A DNA stretch of 64,000 nt from Mortierella sp. BCC40632 (GCA_011634665.1 WAEK01000001.1:1379501-1443500); one strand, 5' to 3'; positions 25,900 through 39,016 are shown, numbered from the stretch's first letter. Notes: generated by a model not told the origin, from the letters alone. Made by a program: numbers and translations.

Positions 25900-25915
25900 A
25901 ACACTGTGCAAAATT

Positions 25916-26040
25916 TTATTTTGTTGGGTTCATGAGTGTCATCTGGGCACAGGCTCGGCGGAGAGCCGTGATATTGGAAGTAAATCTATCGCGATTCATG
26001 GTTGACAAGTCTCCTTCGACATTTTCCATGATCTAGTGGT

Positions 26041-26097
<57 letters not shown>

Positions 26098-28543
26098 AGA
26101 AAAGCAATATTTTAAAAAAGAAAAAGAGAAGGCACTCGGACGCCAGTCAACCACTATTTCGCCTGATTATTACCCCATCAACGACTTTTTGAAGTTGTTC
26201 CTGTCGTTCCGGTAGTTGGGCTCGAACAAAGTTGGAGGTGTACTCCACAAAAAAATCTCGGTTCAAAAGAATTAGACCAAGCAATGGTCGGCTTAAACTC
26301 CAATGATTGTTTCGGTTCTCAAACACCACCACCTGGAAGAGCGCCACAAAGAGGTAGCTCAACACATCCTTGTTCATCAGGACATACTCGACCAACCAAT
26401 GGCTGTTCTGTTGACCACGCCGTTGATGCTCCTGGTGTCTTTGTTGTTGTCGTTGACTCAAGACTGCTAGATCTTCAAACTCTACATCAGTCTGTTGACG
26501 TAGACTACCTTCACCCGCGGCAGTAGTGCGAAGGTTGGGCCGGATCCGACTCCAGGAAGCTGCAAAGGTTAAAGTTGAGAGAGTGCCCTCTTGATCATCG
26601 GTCATTTCATCAATCGTCTCCCCTGGTACGTTGTTCTCTCTGTTAGTCTCCTTGTTTTTCCAGTTGATGACAAAAGAGCAAATCTTGTCAATGGCCGAGC
26701 TTGCCATCGTGGAGCATGATGCGTCGCGCGAATCGGGTAGGACAATCTGGCCCAGGGCGTGAAACATGTAGGCAAGTACAGTGTGGGGTATCATGGATAG
26801 GCCCATCATGTGCTCCGAAGCGAGGACATCAATGACGCCAAAGAAAGCATTGGCTAGCTTAGGTAGAGCCTACAGGCAAAAAAAAAAAAAAAAAAAAAAA
26901 AAAATGGAGCGAGTTAACTTATCCTGTTCGATTTTGTTCATTTCTTCTTGGATCAAGAATAAAACATGACTTACAATCATATCCTCTTCCGGAACAGACA
27001 ACATGAGTTGAAAGAAAATATCAAGGACACTTGTCAATGCAGTATCGCCATACAGTTTGAATACTCCAAAGTTGGCATACTTGCCAGAGAGAGATGAGGA
27101 AAGGATATTAAAGTACAACATGATCCCCTTGTATCTAATACAGTCAGTTGGACTCTTCCGATTAGCCTCAGCTCAGTCGTTTTGTATATCATAGACCAAG
27201 AACAATGAGAGGAGGAAACATACTTTTCTTTCCACCGGTTACTAGGACTGGACACCCGGTGATTCAAAAGATGCTGACCATATGTACAAAGAATAGCGCT
27301 TGTCTCCCGGAAGAGTAACATGCCATTGGGGCTGCTGCTATCAAAAGTGATACGACTACTCTTGTTGGTAGTAAACTCTTGCCAGAACCGAAGGATCGCG
27401 ATCGTCAACTCGTCTTGTGGCCAAACCTCGATCGCTCGACGAACAATCTGTACATAGGATGGATAGAACCACTCAAAAAAGAGGTTGTACTGCTTTCGAT
27501 TGTTGATGCTAGATATGAAGCCCCGAAGGTCTCTAAAGGCACCCAGCAGGATGAGCTGGTTTTGACATAGTAACCATTTTCAAGATCGAAATAAGTACCA
27601 CCTTTTTTCTCTGAGATAAGAAAGAAACACAGGACAACGCCACAATACGAATCACAACTAAAGGAATGTGATCTTACTCTAATCTCTTCTTTGCTCAGCG
27701 TTCCACTTCCTTCAAAGGTAAGGGAGACTCGATCCAGTGAAATCTCCCATGGCTTGACAAATCGCCAGAGTTCTGGCTCAAAGCTTTCCTCCGCAAACAA
27801 GATTCTCGCTAACATACTATAGTAGATCATGCGGGACCGTCGGACGGCTGTATCAGTCGACTTTTTGGCCGGGTCTAGAAATCTAAAGTCGCTCGAGTCA
27901 TGATTTCGCATGAGTTCCTTTGTACTTGATAGCTTGCGGAGGTATTTTACAGAAGAATATCTAGGATAGTAATCATAGAGAGGCATCATATCCAACAAAA
28001 CGTTAGTCTCACTGACAATATCTGAGAGTTAAATGGCGCAGAGTCATAGTAATCAAAAAGAAATACAAAAATTAAAACATTACCCTGCAGAAAGATTTGT
28101 AAACAGCTTCAGCGTTCGAAGGACCAAAATATCTTCAGAGGCCTTCCACTCGGGTTCCTCTGTGGTGCGTAAATTTCCCAATGAAGAGGTAACAATGACA
28201 TTCAAAACTTGATTCGGTGTACTGAGTCCCCATTCTTTGGAAAGTTGTGTATAAACCTTTGTAGACCTGGCCGAGTCTTCCCCGATATAGGAACTCCTGA
28301 ATTGTGTGTAAAAAAAAATGATGGCAGAGTTGATGTAGAGATGAGCCTCAGGTGAGGCGAGACTTGGAGGTCTCTGCGCTGACCAAGACTGAAGTTGGTG
28401 AATGAACCCAAATACCTCGCATGCAAAATCTCCATCCATTTGATCCTGCTCTGTGGTACTCTGATAGAGCTAAATTATTGAATAAAAATAATCAACAGTG
28501 AAGGGGTTAAATACTATGGCCAAGAAACTGTACAATGAAGAAG

Positions 28544-28575
<32 letters not shown>

Positions 28576-31065
28576 CGGACCAAATGAGTTGAGAGATACA
28601 ACTTACTATCCTTCCTCCAATACAGGCGCTAATCATGTACACCATCCACGTCAGCTGCTTTTCAATGACCATTAGCTGCTCTTGAATATCGCTTGAACCG
28701 CTGGATCCGACCAACCCATTGGCATTCTGGATCAACTCCCGATACTTGCCCAAAATATTTTTGAACTCTGTCAAGAGGTAGCGCCCAGATTCTGCATATT
28801 TTGTGCGAGCAATGTTGGCAAACATTTCCAAGGACACTACCAATGCTTCTTCAGATTCCAATGGATCTAGGATCGGGGAAAATATATATATATATATATA
28901 AAATAAAAAATAAAATAAAAAAAAATCTTGACAGTCAGTAAATGTATTGGAGGAGAGTTTGACAGTAGTGCACTGTTTTCTCAGCGTCAGAATTACCAGA
29001 ATGACATACCATCCACCTCGCCATCGATCACTGCTCGAACACACTCTAGACGAGATTGCAAATAGGCACAAGTAAGGTTGACCGTGATAGCCTCGACAAA
29101 CTGTTCAGTGCTTTGGTTCACAGAAGACAGAGATGAAACCATCTTATTCCAAAACGACAATAAATATGGTAGTCTATTGGGAGACCACTATTCCCAGGTG
29201 GTGTCAATTTAAGGATCAAGGAGCATCGCAGCGGACGTTAGTTCCTGGGAATACTCTTTGCGGCTATTCTGTTGAATTTTTTTTTTTTTTTTTTTTTTTT
29301 TTTTGCACGGTATGCATGAGCACTTTGAATATTACCTTCCAGGATTGGAATCCGTTGATTGAAAAGTCTCCAACTAGCGAGAGCCACTGCTCAGAATCCT
29401 TGAATGCACAAATCTCTGAAAGTTGATACGTGTTTCTAAACCGAGAGAGCATCCTCGTGAACTCATGGCAGTTCCCTTGGTCCTGGAGTTTCATTCGTCC
29501 CGCAGGTGCAGTCAGTGCAAGAACAGTTTCTTTCATAATATGATGGATGTAGGTATTCCTGATTTCCTCAACCGAAAAGATGGATCTGCGGATCGACGAA
29601 GCCTGGGAGAGGCACTCCATAGCGACGACCGAGGTAACGGGTGAAGAAGTCTTCCAACATTGCCAAAGCGCATCCAAATATCCTGGATCCTCGAAATCGC
29701 TTCTCCATGTCAAAGGCACCTGCACCGATCCATTGTCGTCAATGGATTCGTCCGCTGCACCCACAAAGTCGAAGGCGAGGCATGATTTGATGAGCTTGAG
29801 GATGGCGACCTTGATGTTTTCGCTCTCAGGGTCTACTCATCAAAATCAGGTCAGTAGCAACCAATTTGAGCCTGTCCATATCAGTAATCTTGTATTAACC
29901 ATGGAGGTGATGGACGTGGTTCTCACGAACAAATAGATAGAAAGAGAGGGAAAAAAAGCATACCAGAGGTATTTCCTTGTAGTACCGACTTTAACGCACT
30001 CAAGGCAAACTGAAAGGTAGGGTGAAGCTGAGAGTCTCTGAAACCGACTGCAGCTTTTCGGTGGCTCACTACATCGCGATTTCCTGCAACGCTCATTTCT
30101 GTCGAGACCGCCTCCAGAACGCGCATCCCGATAATGCGATGATTCATTCCGTGCTAGTGAGACATATACAAAGAAAAAGAAAGAAAGGATAAGGATACGC
30201 GTTTACTTGGTACGTGTGCATTTCCTTTCTCTTGATCCTCTTCCCTTCTTCTTCCTTTTTAAGTTGGTAATAAAAAAAAAGAGAAAAAAAAAAAAAAAAA
30301 AAAAAAAAATAGACACATTTGGATCCTACCTGGAAAAAGCCTTGGACACTTTCCAGAAGCAATCTAAAGTCTGGATTTTCGATCCATCCAAGTTTGGTGA
30401 TCTGCGCAAACAGATGTGCTTGCGTCGACATGATAAAAGGCGGTAGATCGGGGTTCTGGTATATGTACTGGAGAATGAATGAGCCTAATAGCAGTGGTAG
30501 TAGTGTAGAAAGGGGAGGGGGGAAAGTGTGAGCGGCCAACATTGTTTTTTGGACTGAACCCTTCTCTCTCTCTCCTTGTTTTTAAACTTACGAAGACCAT
30601 GTTGTTCAGCGGTGGCAAAAGTCGTAAAATGATCCTCCACCAATGTCTTTAGCCGGGAAGTAGCGAACCTAAACCCACAAGAGATCAGAAAGGCAATCAA
30701 TTCATGTGGATCGATAAGATGAAGAAAGAGCGCATACGGCAAAAACGCGTCGATCACCTCCTCAGGCAAGGGGAGAGGCGGGGGAAGAGGGAAGGGGAAG
30801 GGGTACTGGTCATTTACATCAGGGCATACGGGTCGCGAGAGTGCTCAAGCAAGTTACGACAGAGGAGAGCCGATCCGATAGGAGTAGTGATGCCGGGAGA
30901 GTGTGCAGCGCGCGCTGGTTCCGTGGATCCGGAAGTTCGACTGCTAAACGTGGGGCAGTGATAGTCTAGTTCGACCTCGGCTTGAGCACGACTCGATACG
31001 CTGATCGGGTTGTAGAGCGAGTGGCAAAGCTGCTCCATGGTCGAGAGGTCAATGGATGAGGCCAT
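25916..31065 (-). CDS. XPO7: Exportin-7 (RanBP16-type karyopherin)
   Basis: Thirteen exons on the minus strand (31065-30818, 30668-30592, 30484-30330, 30153-29964, 29832-29336, 29187-29010, 28866-28607, 28469-28084, 28011-27678, 27555-27224, 27134-26975, 26869-26174, 26032-25916) join in phase to about 1,209 aa. Exportin-7 is a Ran-GTP-dependent nuclear transport receptor built of HEAT repeats. Family landmarks include the N-terminal YALMFATSRLKTLVEDHF, WSPNRLPYLLSFW, LTWMVYMISACIGGRI, DLRGFISSINNRKQYNLFF, EWFYPSYVQIVRRAIE, SSPNGMLLFRETS, YANFGVFKLYGD, WSLSRPLLGLILLN and the C-terminal STMNRDRFTSNITALRR. The order matches animal XPO7. About 120 extra residues include a Gln/Arg-rich insert (QRQQQRHQEHQRRGQQ). 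The start is the Met of MASSIDLSTMEQ. Confidence 0.93.
26044..26095 (-). repeat. (TC)n tract in the last exportin-7 intron
   Basis: An unbroken GA dinucleotide run on the plus strand, about 52 bp, fills over a third of the 141-bp intron (26033-26173). On the sense strand it is (TC)n just upstream of the acceptor and may act as the polypyrimidine tract. Confidence 0.85.
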
Positions 31066-31571
31066 TGTATCCACGTGTCAGTAAAGGTAGGAGAAGGAAG
31101 TGAGAGAGCAGTGCCTGTCCTTGCTACTTTGTCTGGATGTGCTGATCGGCAATGGTGGCGGAAAGTAGTCGATGATGAAGGGAGAACATGCACTGTCCAA
31201 ATGCGATGGACCCCCTCTCCCTCCCACCCACCCACGCGAACTCAGTCACACAGCCGCCCAAAAGAAACACCAGCCTGTGACAGGAACAGGGCAGTGTGGC
31301 CTACAACATTAGCTTCTTTTCCTCTCCTGGCTTGTTCCCAGCCTCTCCCAACAAAAGCACCGTGCAAGGGCATTCACCACACTTGGAGGCTCGTGTGAGA
31401 AAGGCGCTAGAGTTAGTGAAGAAGTGGTCGACTGGTCTCGTTGCTCCAGTCCAGTCAGACCAGGTCGTACTACTCTTTTTTTTTACTTTTTGACTTTTTT
31501 TGACTGCAAATTTTTTAGCTTTGCTTCTTTCTCATTCTGGCCATTCCGCCCATCATTTCGCGTCTGCCAAC
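31066..31571. promoter_or_regulatory. Bidirectional promoter region (exportin-7 / KH-like gene)
   Basis: 506 bp between divergent start codons. It has a T-rich stretch at 31471-31516 close to the plus-strand start. No clear TATA. Confidence 0.5.
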
Positions 31572-32128
31572 ATGAATATCGATGTCGATGACGAGGCCGC
31601 CAGGGAGTGGATGTCAAGCTCATGCCCTGTAGCTGAGCCTTTACCTCAACCGTTGCCTCTGGAATCGAGTAGTTACTGGTTGGTAAGAACTCTCTCTTTT
31701 TAAAGGAATTGGTCCATTCGATTCGGCATCCTCCTCGGAAATGTCTTCTCCATCGCAAACTCAAGAGATTCTGATGTCAATCCTGGCGTTTCCTTTCTCT
31801 CCCTCTTTTCTTCATACGCTTGTATAGGTCCCGCCATATTTTACCAGCGATATGATCAGGCCGCGACTTGTTCATATTGGAGAAGATACGGGAACGAATC
31901 TGGAATACAATGAAAGCGGTGGAGTACGCGATTTTGGACACTCGTTTGCCTGGGTCAAAATGACTATAGCACTTTCTTTTTCTTATTTATCTACCCCCTC
32001 CCCATTACTTACAAATGACACAACTCTTGTTTTTATATGGATAGTTGATCCATATTACCGGAGATGAGCAGTGTGTCCAAAAGGCAACTACACGTTTGGA
32101 TCGCATCGGCGAGGTCCTCCATGAGGCA

Positions 32129-32159
<31 letters not shown>

Positions 32160-34192
32160 CCTTACTATGATGACCAAATTGTATAGGTTGAAGGCTTGCC
32201 TTCAGCAAGTAAAAATAAAGAGCTAACCGACTTGAACAATTTTTTTTTCAATGAATAGAGATTAGTACAAGATCAGAGGTCTCGGCGTACAACAGGTTGG
32301 GCACGACCGGAACGCGAGTTGACCAACGTAGAAAAGAAGCTTGAACAACGACGCAAGGATGAAGAGATGGAGATGACAAGGTATCAAGGACTTCCCGAAG
32401 GAAAACACCCATTCGAATACTGCTTCCTATGCCCTCGGCAAATAGAGATCACGCGTCGATTGGGCATGAAACTAGAAGGGCTGCATCTTTTGAGGAAGGA
32501 ATGTAAATCCTTCATTTGGATTGAAGGTTCTGAGGTAAGTGGGTTTTTTTTTTTTTTTTTTTTGGCAGATTGGCCACTGCGGAGCAAATTCGTTTTTTTT
32601 TTTTTCTTTTTTCTTTTCTTTCACTGAGCTATTGAGGTTACTCTTGACATCTTTCTAAATGATATCTGAGACTTTTGTCTTTAGAGAATTTGGGTTGCTG
32701 GTCACGACAAGAACCTGGTGCAAACGGCCATCAATAGGATCAAGAACTTTTGCTTGAGATGTGTAAGGTTGATTATCCAAAGCACAATCTAGTGTGAGCC
32801 AATGAGAAGACTATGCACATTACTAACCTATTCACTGCTGGGGGATGGATGTCTTTGCTTCCCTTGGACCAATGTCCAGTTAACGAGCGAGACTGGAAGA
32901 GTCCTTCACATCCTTGAGAAACCCTCCAAGTTAGTTGAGATTATGGTTGTAAACGATCCACCCGCACCATTCCTCGGTAGATCTAATCATGGAACTGTAC
33001 GAAGGTATTTCAAAGCAAAGGTAGTGGCAGACTACGGAAACTTGGTCGATGTCGACCTAGATCTCGGGAATGTGCTCAAGGAGGAGCGTTTGGATAGGTT
33101 CAGCAGCCCTCATGGCCAATCTTTTTCGACTCAAGGACCTCCTGCCAGCATATCGAACAGAGAGACATATTTGAAATCTATGAAATGTATGGAAAGGTAA
33201 GTTAACCCGATAGCGTAGCCTTTCATTTTTCTTGTCTTCTTTAATCCTTGCGATAGGATGCCAAAGTCTCAAGATGAGTAAGAGCAATCCTACTAGGGAC
33301 AATATGACTAACAGAAATAATTTATAAAGTATTACGGAGAACAACATCAGCCGTATGAAGTCAGAACTGAAATTGGTCTTGGATCATCTTCGCTTAACAG
33401 ACCTTGAAGTAAAGATGCGAATCAGGTAAGGAACTAAATATTTGCACTCATAACTCAGTACTGAAAAGAAGCTCGCGATGACTTGATACCGTGCTTACGA
33501 GAGAAACCCTGCTACATAGATTTGGGCAAGTGGCACTCACGTCCTATCCAAATACAGAAAGCGGTTTGCAGATCGATCATATGTATAAAGAGATCATTCA
33601 GGACAAGCGCCTGGAAACCGCGTTTTCTCCCTTCTTTACCAGATCAGAGGAAGAGTACAAGGCTGTTCTCAGTAAACTCGTTTCGGCAGACCCTAGGCAC
33701 CAGGATAAACTCCCAGAAACGACATGGCACTTGGCAGCCAAGAGGATGTTTAACACTTATTCTGCAAATCTTATGCTGGATATGACCTTCCGAGAGAATG
33801 GAAAAGTATCTCTGTGGAACTCCTTAGTAGAGGTTTCGATGCCCCTTGAGATCAGAGCCATTACTCCAGAAAAGTAAGGCGACACGAACATTCGCGCTTA
33901 AGATGACATTTGCAATGCATGAAATGAAAGCAATCTGACCTGTCTTCGCTACGCTTTTACTGACCCTCACTACACCACGGAAATCAAATGATGATCTCTA
34001 GACGATACTCTTGGGCATGGTCCATCATTGCAGGAAGACGATTAAATTCGGATAAGTTTTCTCCGGAAGGCAAATTTATCGACACCTTCTCACTTGAAAC
34101 GCGGTAAATCATTTTCTAACCGTACCTTCTTGACACGTCCGCGACCTTCTTGTGTCTGAACTAATACGAAGAGTTGCTTCCACCTCCATGGG

Positions 34193-34228
<36 letters not shown>

Positions 34229-34768
34229 ACATGACTGAGCATTGGTTATCGTTCTCCAACCACCCTCTTATCCAGCTGATGACGGTTCGGCGTGAAAAGA
34301 AATCCCTCTTTAGCCATGGAAACTGGAGCATTGAAGTCAAGGAAGAGTCGTATTGGAATTTACCATCGGGAATTGCACCGACCGAGACGGTTACGCTCAA
34401 CAAAAATCCAGACGATATCTTGTATTCCATTTCTGTAAGTTTTTGGCTCTCTTTGCTTGGATTACTTTTTTTTTTTTTTTTTTTTTTTGCTTCCTTGTTT
34501 GTTATGTCGCTTATTTTCAGTAGCTACTATTTTATTGTACGTGCACTGAAAACGCCGCTGACAACTCTTGGAGGGGTTTTTTTTATCTTGGGTCGTACTA
34601 TAGATGTACAGAGAATCGTGGTTGACTCGTTTCAGTGAAAATCCGTACTTGTCGATTGGTCAACTCCCGACATGGATTGCCGAGGACTTTTTACAGGGGG
34701 ATGAGGCGCTGGAATCAACTTTAGAGGCCATTTCCCATGTGAGAGATCGTATCAGCAGTGTGGCCTAG
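31572..34768 (+). CDS. Unrecognised multi-exon protein with KH-like segments
   Basis: Supported exons: 31572-31682, 31828-about 31923, 32045-32125, 32259-32534, 32685-32762, 32880-33196, 33330-33425, 33520-33873, 34002-34103, 34227-34434 and 34604-34768, all phase-compatible, about 627 aa. The end of exon 2 is uncertain (GTACGC at 31924 or GTCAAA at 31954). A small exon encoding VEGLPS around 32187-32204 is possible. Exon 3 ends at a GC donor (GAG|GCAAGT). Two segments look KH-like: LIHITGDEQCVQKATTRLDRI, and RIWVAGHDKNLVQTAINRI after FEYCFLCPRQIEITRRLG. The second half is mixed alpha/beta with many Trp (WSIIAGRR, MTEHWLSFSNHP, YRESWLTRF). No presequence. I do not recognise the family; RNA binding is a guess from the KH resemblance. 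Confidence 0.65.
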
Positions 34769-34797
34769 TCATCGCATTGAACGAAACAGAAAAAAGA

Positions 34798-34830
<33 letters not shown>

Positions 34831-36803
34831 TACCTGTGGGTCGTCTTGCCGGAGTATCCGTGGAAAAGAGAAACAAACACATTCAGAATCAGAAAATAAA
34901 AACTCAGCTTGCAGTGTACGGTTTGAGTAGTAGAGTCTACCCAGGAGACGGTGGGAAAGAAGAGGGAGAGGAAGTTCAAATGTTGAAACTATTGAAGCAT
35001 AATATGAATGAACAGCCAGACCAGATGCATGAGCAGGATCCTAGTTAGGGACAAAAAAAAAGTAGTTGGAGGGATTTGTTCCGAGACCCCAGGATAACCT
35101 GGAGCCGATAATATGGGGCAACAGCAACCAAATGGGTGATTCCGACTCCATTTTTTTTTCTTATCGTGAAGCCCCACTTTGTGGGTTGACCTTTCTCCAC
35201 GAGTACACCTACAAGTATCCCATTGACTGTCTGCAAGTCAGCAGAAACGGCCAAGATACCCGAGGTTTATTGAGGTTGTCTCTTTCTTTTTTTTCGCCTC
35301 TCAATTCTCCGCCACTTGTTTGATGAACCGATAGTCCGCTCCAATCTTCCCAGTCGCTTTGACAATTGATGTACCTTTTACGCCTCTCGCTCTTAGAGCA
35401 CCTCCCCACCCCCTCAAGCACCAGGTTCATCATCCCACTGGTGCCACGAGCCTCGTGGCGTTAGAGTTTGTGGAACGCTGAGATGAGCACCATTTTATTA
35501 CTCCGAAGTAGACAATAGACGCCAAAGTTCGAGACTTCTCCCAAACCCTGGAAGCAAATTGACTGAGAGCAATCCGTCAGGGATGCTGGACCAACTGCTA
35601 AGCCCTCAGAAGGTCAGTCAAGGAGTGTAAGGGTTGAGAAGGGAGAACGACTTCAGAGCAATGAAACTGAGTAAAGAACGGAGGATGAAGTTATCTGTGT
35701 CTGAGAATAGAACTGACTGACTGACCGACCGTCAACTTGCGACCATGAGTAGTCTACATGTAGTGGCGCTCACCCGTATTCGCCCGTTTCATTTTTCAAC
35801 GATAGATCGACTGACACTTTGCATTTGGACCAACCCGGCGGTCTTTTCTTTTTCCCGCCGCTGATCCTTTTGTAGTTACTCAGACACGCTCTACCGGACT
35901 ACCGGATATGACTGAGCAGTTCCTCTTCTTCTTCCTAGGAATTTCTCTATCTAGTTCAGACGAACGCGCAACATCATTGCCGAATTTTACACTGTGACAA
36001 AAAAAAAAATGTACGCGAACCCTTTGCATGAGATATATTCGCTTCTAGGATAGAGAATAACATGTCCACGCGTTGACTCGGGATAAATCTTAGGAATACG
36101 CTGTGAAGAAACCTTGTATGGATGATCGAGTCTGTAAACACTCCTTTCCTCTGTATCCAGCGGTCCAGGGGTATCCAGATCGAGACTTTTTTTCTTCTTC
36201 TTCTTTTTCCTCTTCTTGGATCAGCTGCATTACTGCAGATAGTCGATATGAAGATGCGGTAACCACCAGAAAAGAAAGGGACACTCTGTCACTGCGTTGC
36301 CACTTTGTCAAATAGAGAAAAAAGGTGCAGTGGGACAAACAAACCTGGTGACACACGAAGGTCGGCGCTTTTCGATGGTCCAGAGAGTGTTCTGCATGAC
36401 AACCAGTCTCGAGTGCGGCCCGTAAGGCCAGGGCCAGTTTCTCCTGTCTCGTCTCCCTCCTTCTGGTCTTTGCGCTACTTGGACAGAGAGAGAAAGAGAG
36501 TGAGTGAGAGTGGTATGGACAACCAAGTCAGAGTGGTGGGTGAGAGGAGGCACGCGTACCCCTTTCCAGAGAGAGGACAGTGGGACGGGTTCATGTCGAT
36601 GCGCGCGTCCCCTGTGCGAAGAGGAGGAGTAGGGCTAGACCAGAAGGCTTGTCCTTTTCTTCTCTTGCTCTCGCTCTCGTACCATCCGCGAGATTCTCAT
36701 CTCTCATCTCTCTCTTTTATACACACACGCTCTCTCTTTCTCACCATCTGCTCATTCCCCACTCTTATTGTCCTTCATCCACATTCACATCCACCTCATC
36801 ATC
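34769..36803. other. Intergenic region, with a possible alternative last exon of the KH-like gene
   Basis: 2.0 kb without a clear gene. An open frame from 34830 to 35048 follows an A28-G that could act as an acceptor. A donor GTGAGA at 34740 in the previous exon would join to it in phase, replacing the C terminus VRDRISSVA by VPVGRLAGVSVEKRNKHIQ and onward. Beyond 35050 there is only non-coding sequence, including the 17-bp palindrome GCCACGAGCCTCGTGGC near 35445. A CT-rich leader precedes the next gene. Confidence 0.5.
36717..36722 (+). promoter_or_regulatory. TATA-like element of the small HMG-like gene
   Basis: TTTATA lies about 85 bp before the start codon at 36804 and is followed by a CT/CA-rich leader. 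Confidence 0.4.
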
Positions 36804-37310
36804 ATGCCCAAGGAAAAGCCAAGCGCTACCAAGAAAGGTACCGACACTTTTGAAGGCTCATTCTACAATTCACTCTTTGTTCAGTTCACATAACCAGAAT
36901 ACTGACCATCCGTCCTTGTTTCTCACCCCCTCCCCCCACCCTCACCCCTCACCCCAACTCGCTGTGTTGCGTTGCGGAAACGGTGTAGGCGCAAAGAAGA
37001 TGTCCCCTTATAACAAGTACATGAAGACTAACCTTGGAAAATACAAGGAAGATAATCCCGGAGTCACCCATAAGGTATGGATTGTCGAGCTCACAGTGAA
37101 TACTAGAAAGTCGACTCTGCTGAGTCTAGTTTGTTTTTGGTTGTTGTTGTTGTTGTTTTTTATCATACGGACGTATCCTATTGACTCATTCTTACCCTTT
37201 CCTTGTATTGATGGAACTGGGGGACAATCATTTAGGAGGCGTTCAAGGCCGTGGCCGCACAATGGAAAACGGCAGCAGAGAATCCTGTCAATCAAGCTAG
37301 CAAAGCCTAG
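36804..37310 (+). CDS. Small HMG-box-like protein (64 aa)
   Basis: Three short exons (36804-36837, 36989-37074, 37236-37310) join in phase to 64 aa. After a Lys-rich start (MPKEKPSATKK) comes KKMSPYNKYMKTNLGKYK, then NPGVTHKEAFKAVAAQWK and AENPVNQASKA. The pattern P-Y-N-K-Y-M, a helix, then H-K-E-A-F-K-x-V-A-x-x-W is that of the short YABBY/HMG-like proteins common in fungi, which resemble one HMG box. Predicted to be nuclear and DNA-binding; no experimental role is implied. Every exon boundary has good GT-AG sites. More than half of the gene is intron. Confidence 0.85.
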
Positions 37311-37889
37311 ATAAAATCTGTTTTGGGTCCTTACGCCTCATTTTATCGAACCGAGTTGTCGTGGGAACAGCAATAACACCAACAACAACAGTAGCAGCAG
37401 CAACAAAAAAAGAAGAAGAAAAAAAAAAGAGTGAGAGAGAGAGAAAAGAAAAGAGAAAAAAGAAAAAGAGGCTCCTTTGCTTTCCAGAAATGAGATTACA
37501 GCAGTTGTCTTTCTCTAGCAGTATTGTGTCTACTTGTCCATGTGCTGGCCCTCGCCGAGGGGGGCAGGACGCTTTTTCATCGCGTTCGTGAATAAAAAAA
37601 AAAAAAAAAAAATGGTCGTGACGTAGAAGAGACACGTGATGGTTACAATGGACGGGCAAAGTAGCTCCTCCCCGCAAAGATTTTTGCCATAGTTGTCTGT
37701 CAGCAGACAACAATTATTAAATGTTCTTTGTTGGAAAAAAAAAACGGGGAACATTGAGGGTTCCCCTATTTTTTTTGCTCTCTCCCTCTCTCTATCGTTA
37801 TCGCTCTTGCTCTTGCTCTAGCTTTTATCTTTTTTCCCCGCATTTGGGGATTATTACTACATTTTGTTTTGTCTGTTTGAAAGAAAAAA

Positions 37890-37925
<36 letters not shown>

Positions 37926-38367
37926 AAAGAAAGAAAGAAAACAAAAGAAAAAAAAAGATCCCGCTATGACATTTGACGTTGACTCCATCTTTGTGTATAG
38001 GAGGGCTAGGGAGAAAAGAGAAGGGACAAGGGCGGGAAAGGTTCATCCGGACAAGTACACAATTTGAAGTGGCAGAGGCTACCCAGGAAGACGCGAGCCG
38101 GGTTTGCTGCGGGTAAATCAGCCAGTCAATCAGTTGGCCGGTCGGTCGGGGGGAGAGGAAACGACCAAAAAGGTGTAGAGTCAGAGAGAGAGACGGGCGA
38201 TTTGCAACAGTCGGATGTTATGGGCAAAGGGGAAAGGGTTTTGGTCCAACGACAATATGGTTTATGCGAGCAAGCCCCGGACCAAAAGAGAGAGTTGTGG
38301 ATGACTATAAAATGACCTTGCTGGCCGGGTTTTTTTTTTTCTCTTTGACAAAGCCCCGCTCGCCTTT

Positions 38368-38404
<37 letters not shown>

Positions 38405-38922
38405 TTTCTCTGTCTTTTTCTCTTCCGGGAGAGCCTCTTCTGCGCCCTTCTGCTACTGTTTGAAACCTTGCTCTTTTTTAGACCTTTTCTCTGCTCTCTC
38501 TCCCTCTCCTATCCTCTCTCGCTCTCGCCCAGTCATTCCTCTTTGCCTTGTTCTTTTTTTGTCCAGCTGCATTCCTTTTTTTTTTCTTCCTTTTTCTTTT
38601 TTGTTCATTATTTTCTTCGCTTCATTAAATCAATCTCATTCCCCGATTAAATCCGTGGTTTGTTTGTTTTCATCCCCTTTCTGGGCCACCTTGCTTTCAT
38701 ACCTACTCCTGCTCTTTTTTTTCCCCATCCCTCCAGCCATAGCCTGTCCTCTTCCTTCTTCCTTTTGATCTGATATTCTCGCATACCCTTCGCTCCTCTC
38801 TTGTTGTGCGCCCTCTCTTTTATAGACGATCCATTGTCTACAAAAGAAATTCTCTCCTCTTGATTCTTGCAACACAACTTGGTTTGAGCAAGCGGAAAGC
38901 AGCCCTTGTTTTTCTTTCTTTT

Positions 38923-38975
<53 letters not shown>

Positions 38976-39016
38976 CATACCCTCTGCCCTCAGCCCATCG
39001 TCTCTTCTTCTTCACC
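37311..39016. repeat. Intergenic region with AAAG repeats and poly-T, upstream of the transporter
   Basis: 1.7 kb. It holds A/G-rich sequence near 37405-37470, an (AAAG)n tract at about 37884-37930, CTATAAAA near 38304 and a CT-rich stretch 38340-38540. A 51-base T run at 38925-38975 ends 41 bp before the transporter ATG. No coding signal. Confidence 0.7.
38925..38975 (+). repeat. 51-base poly-T in the transporter leader
   Basis: An uninterrupted T run followed by a short CT-rich segment and the start codon at 39017. It sits in the core promoter or 5' untranslated region. Confidence 0.85.
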
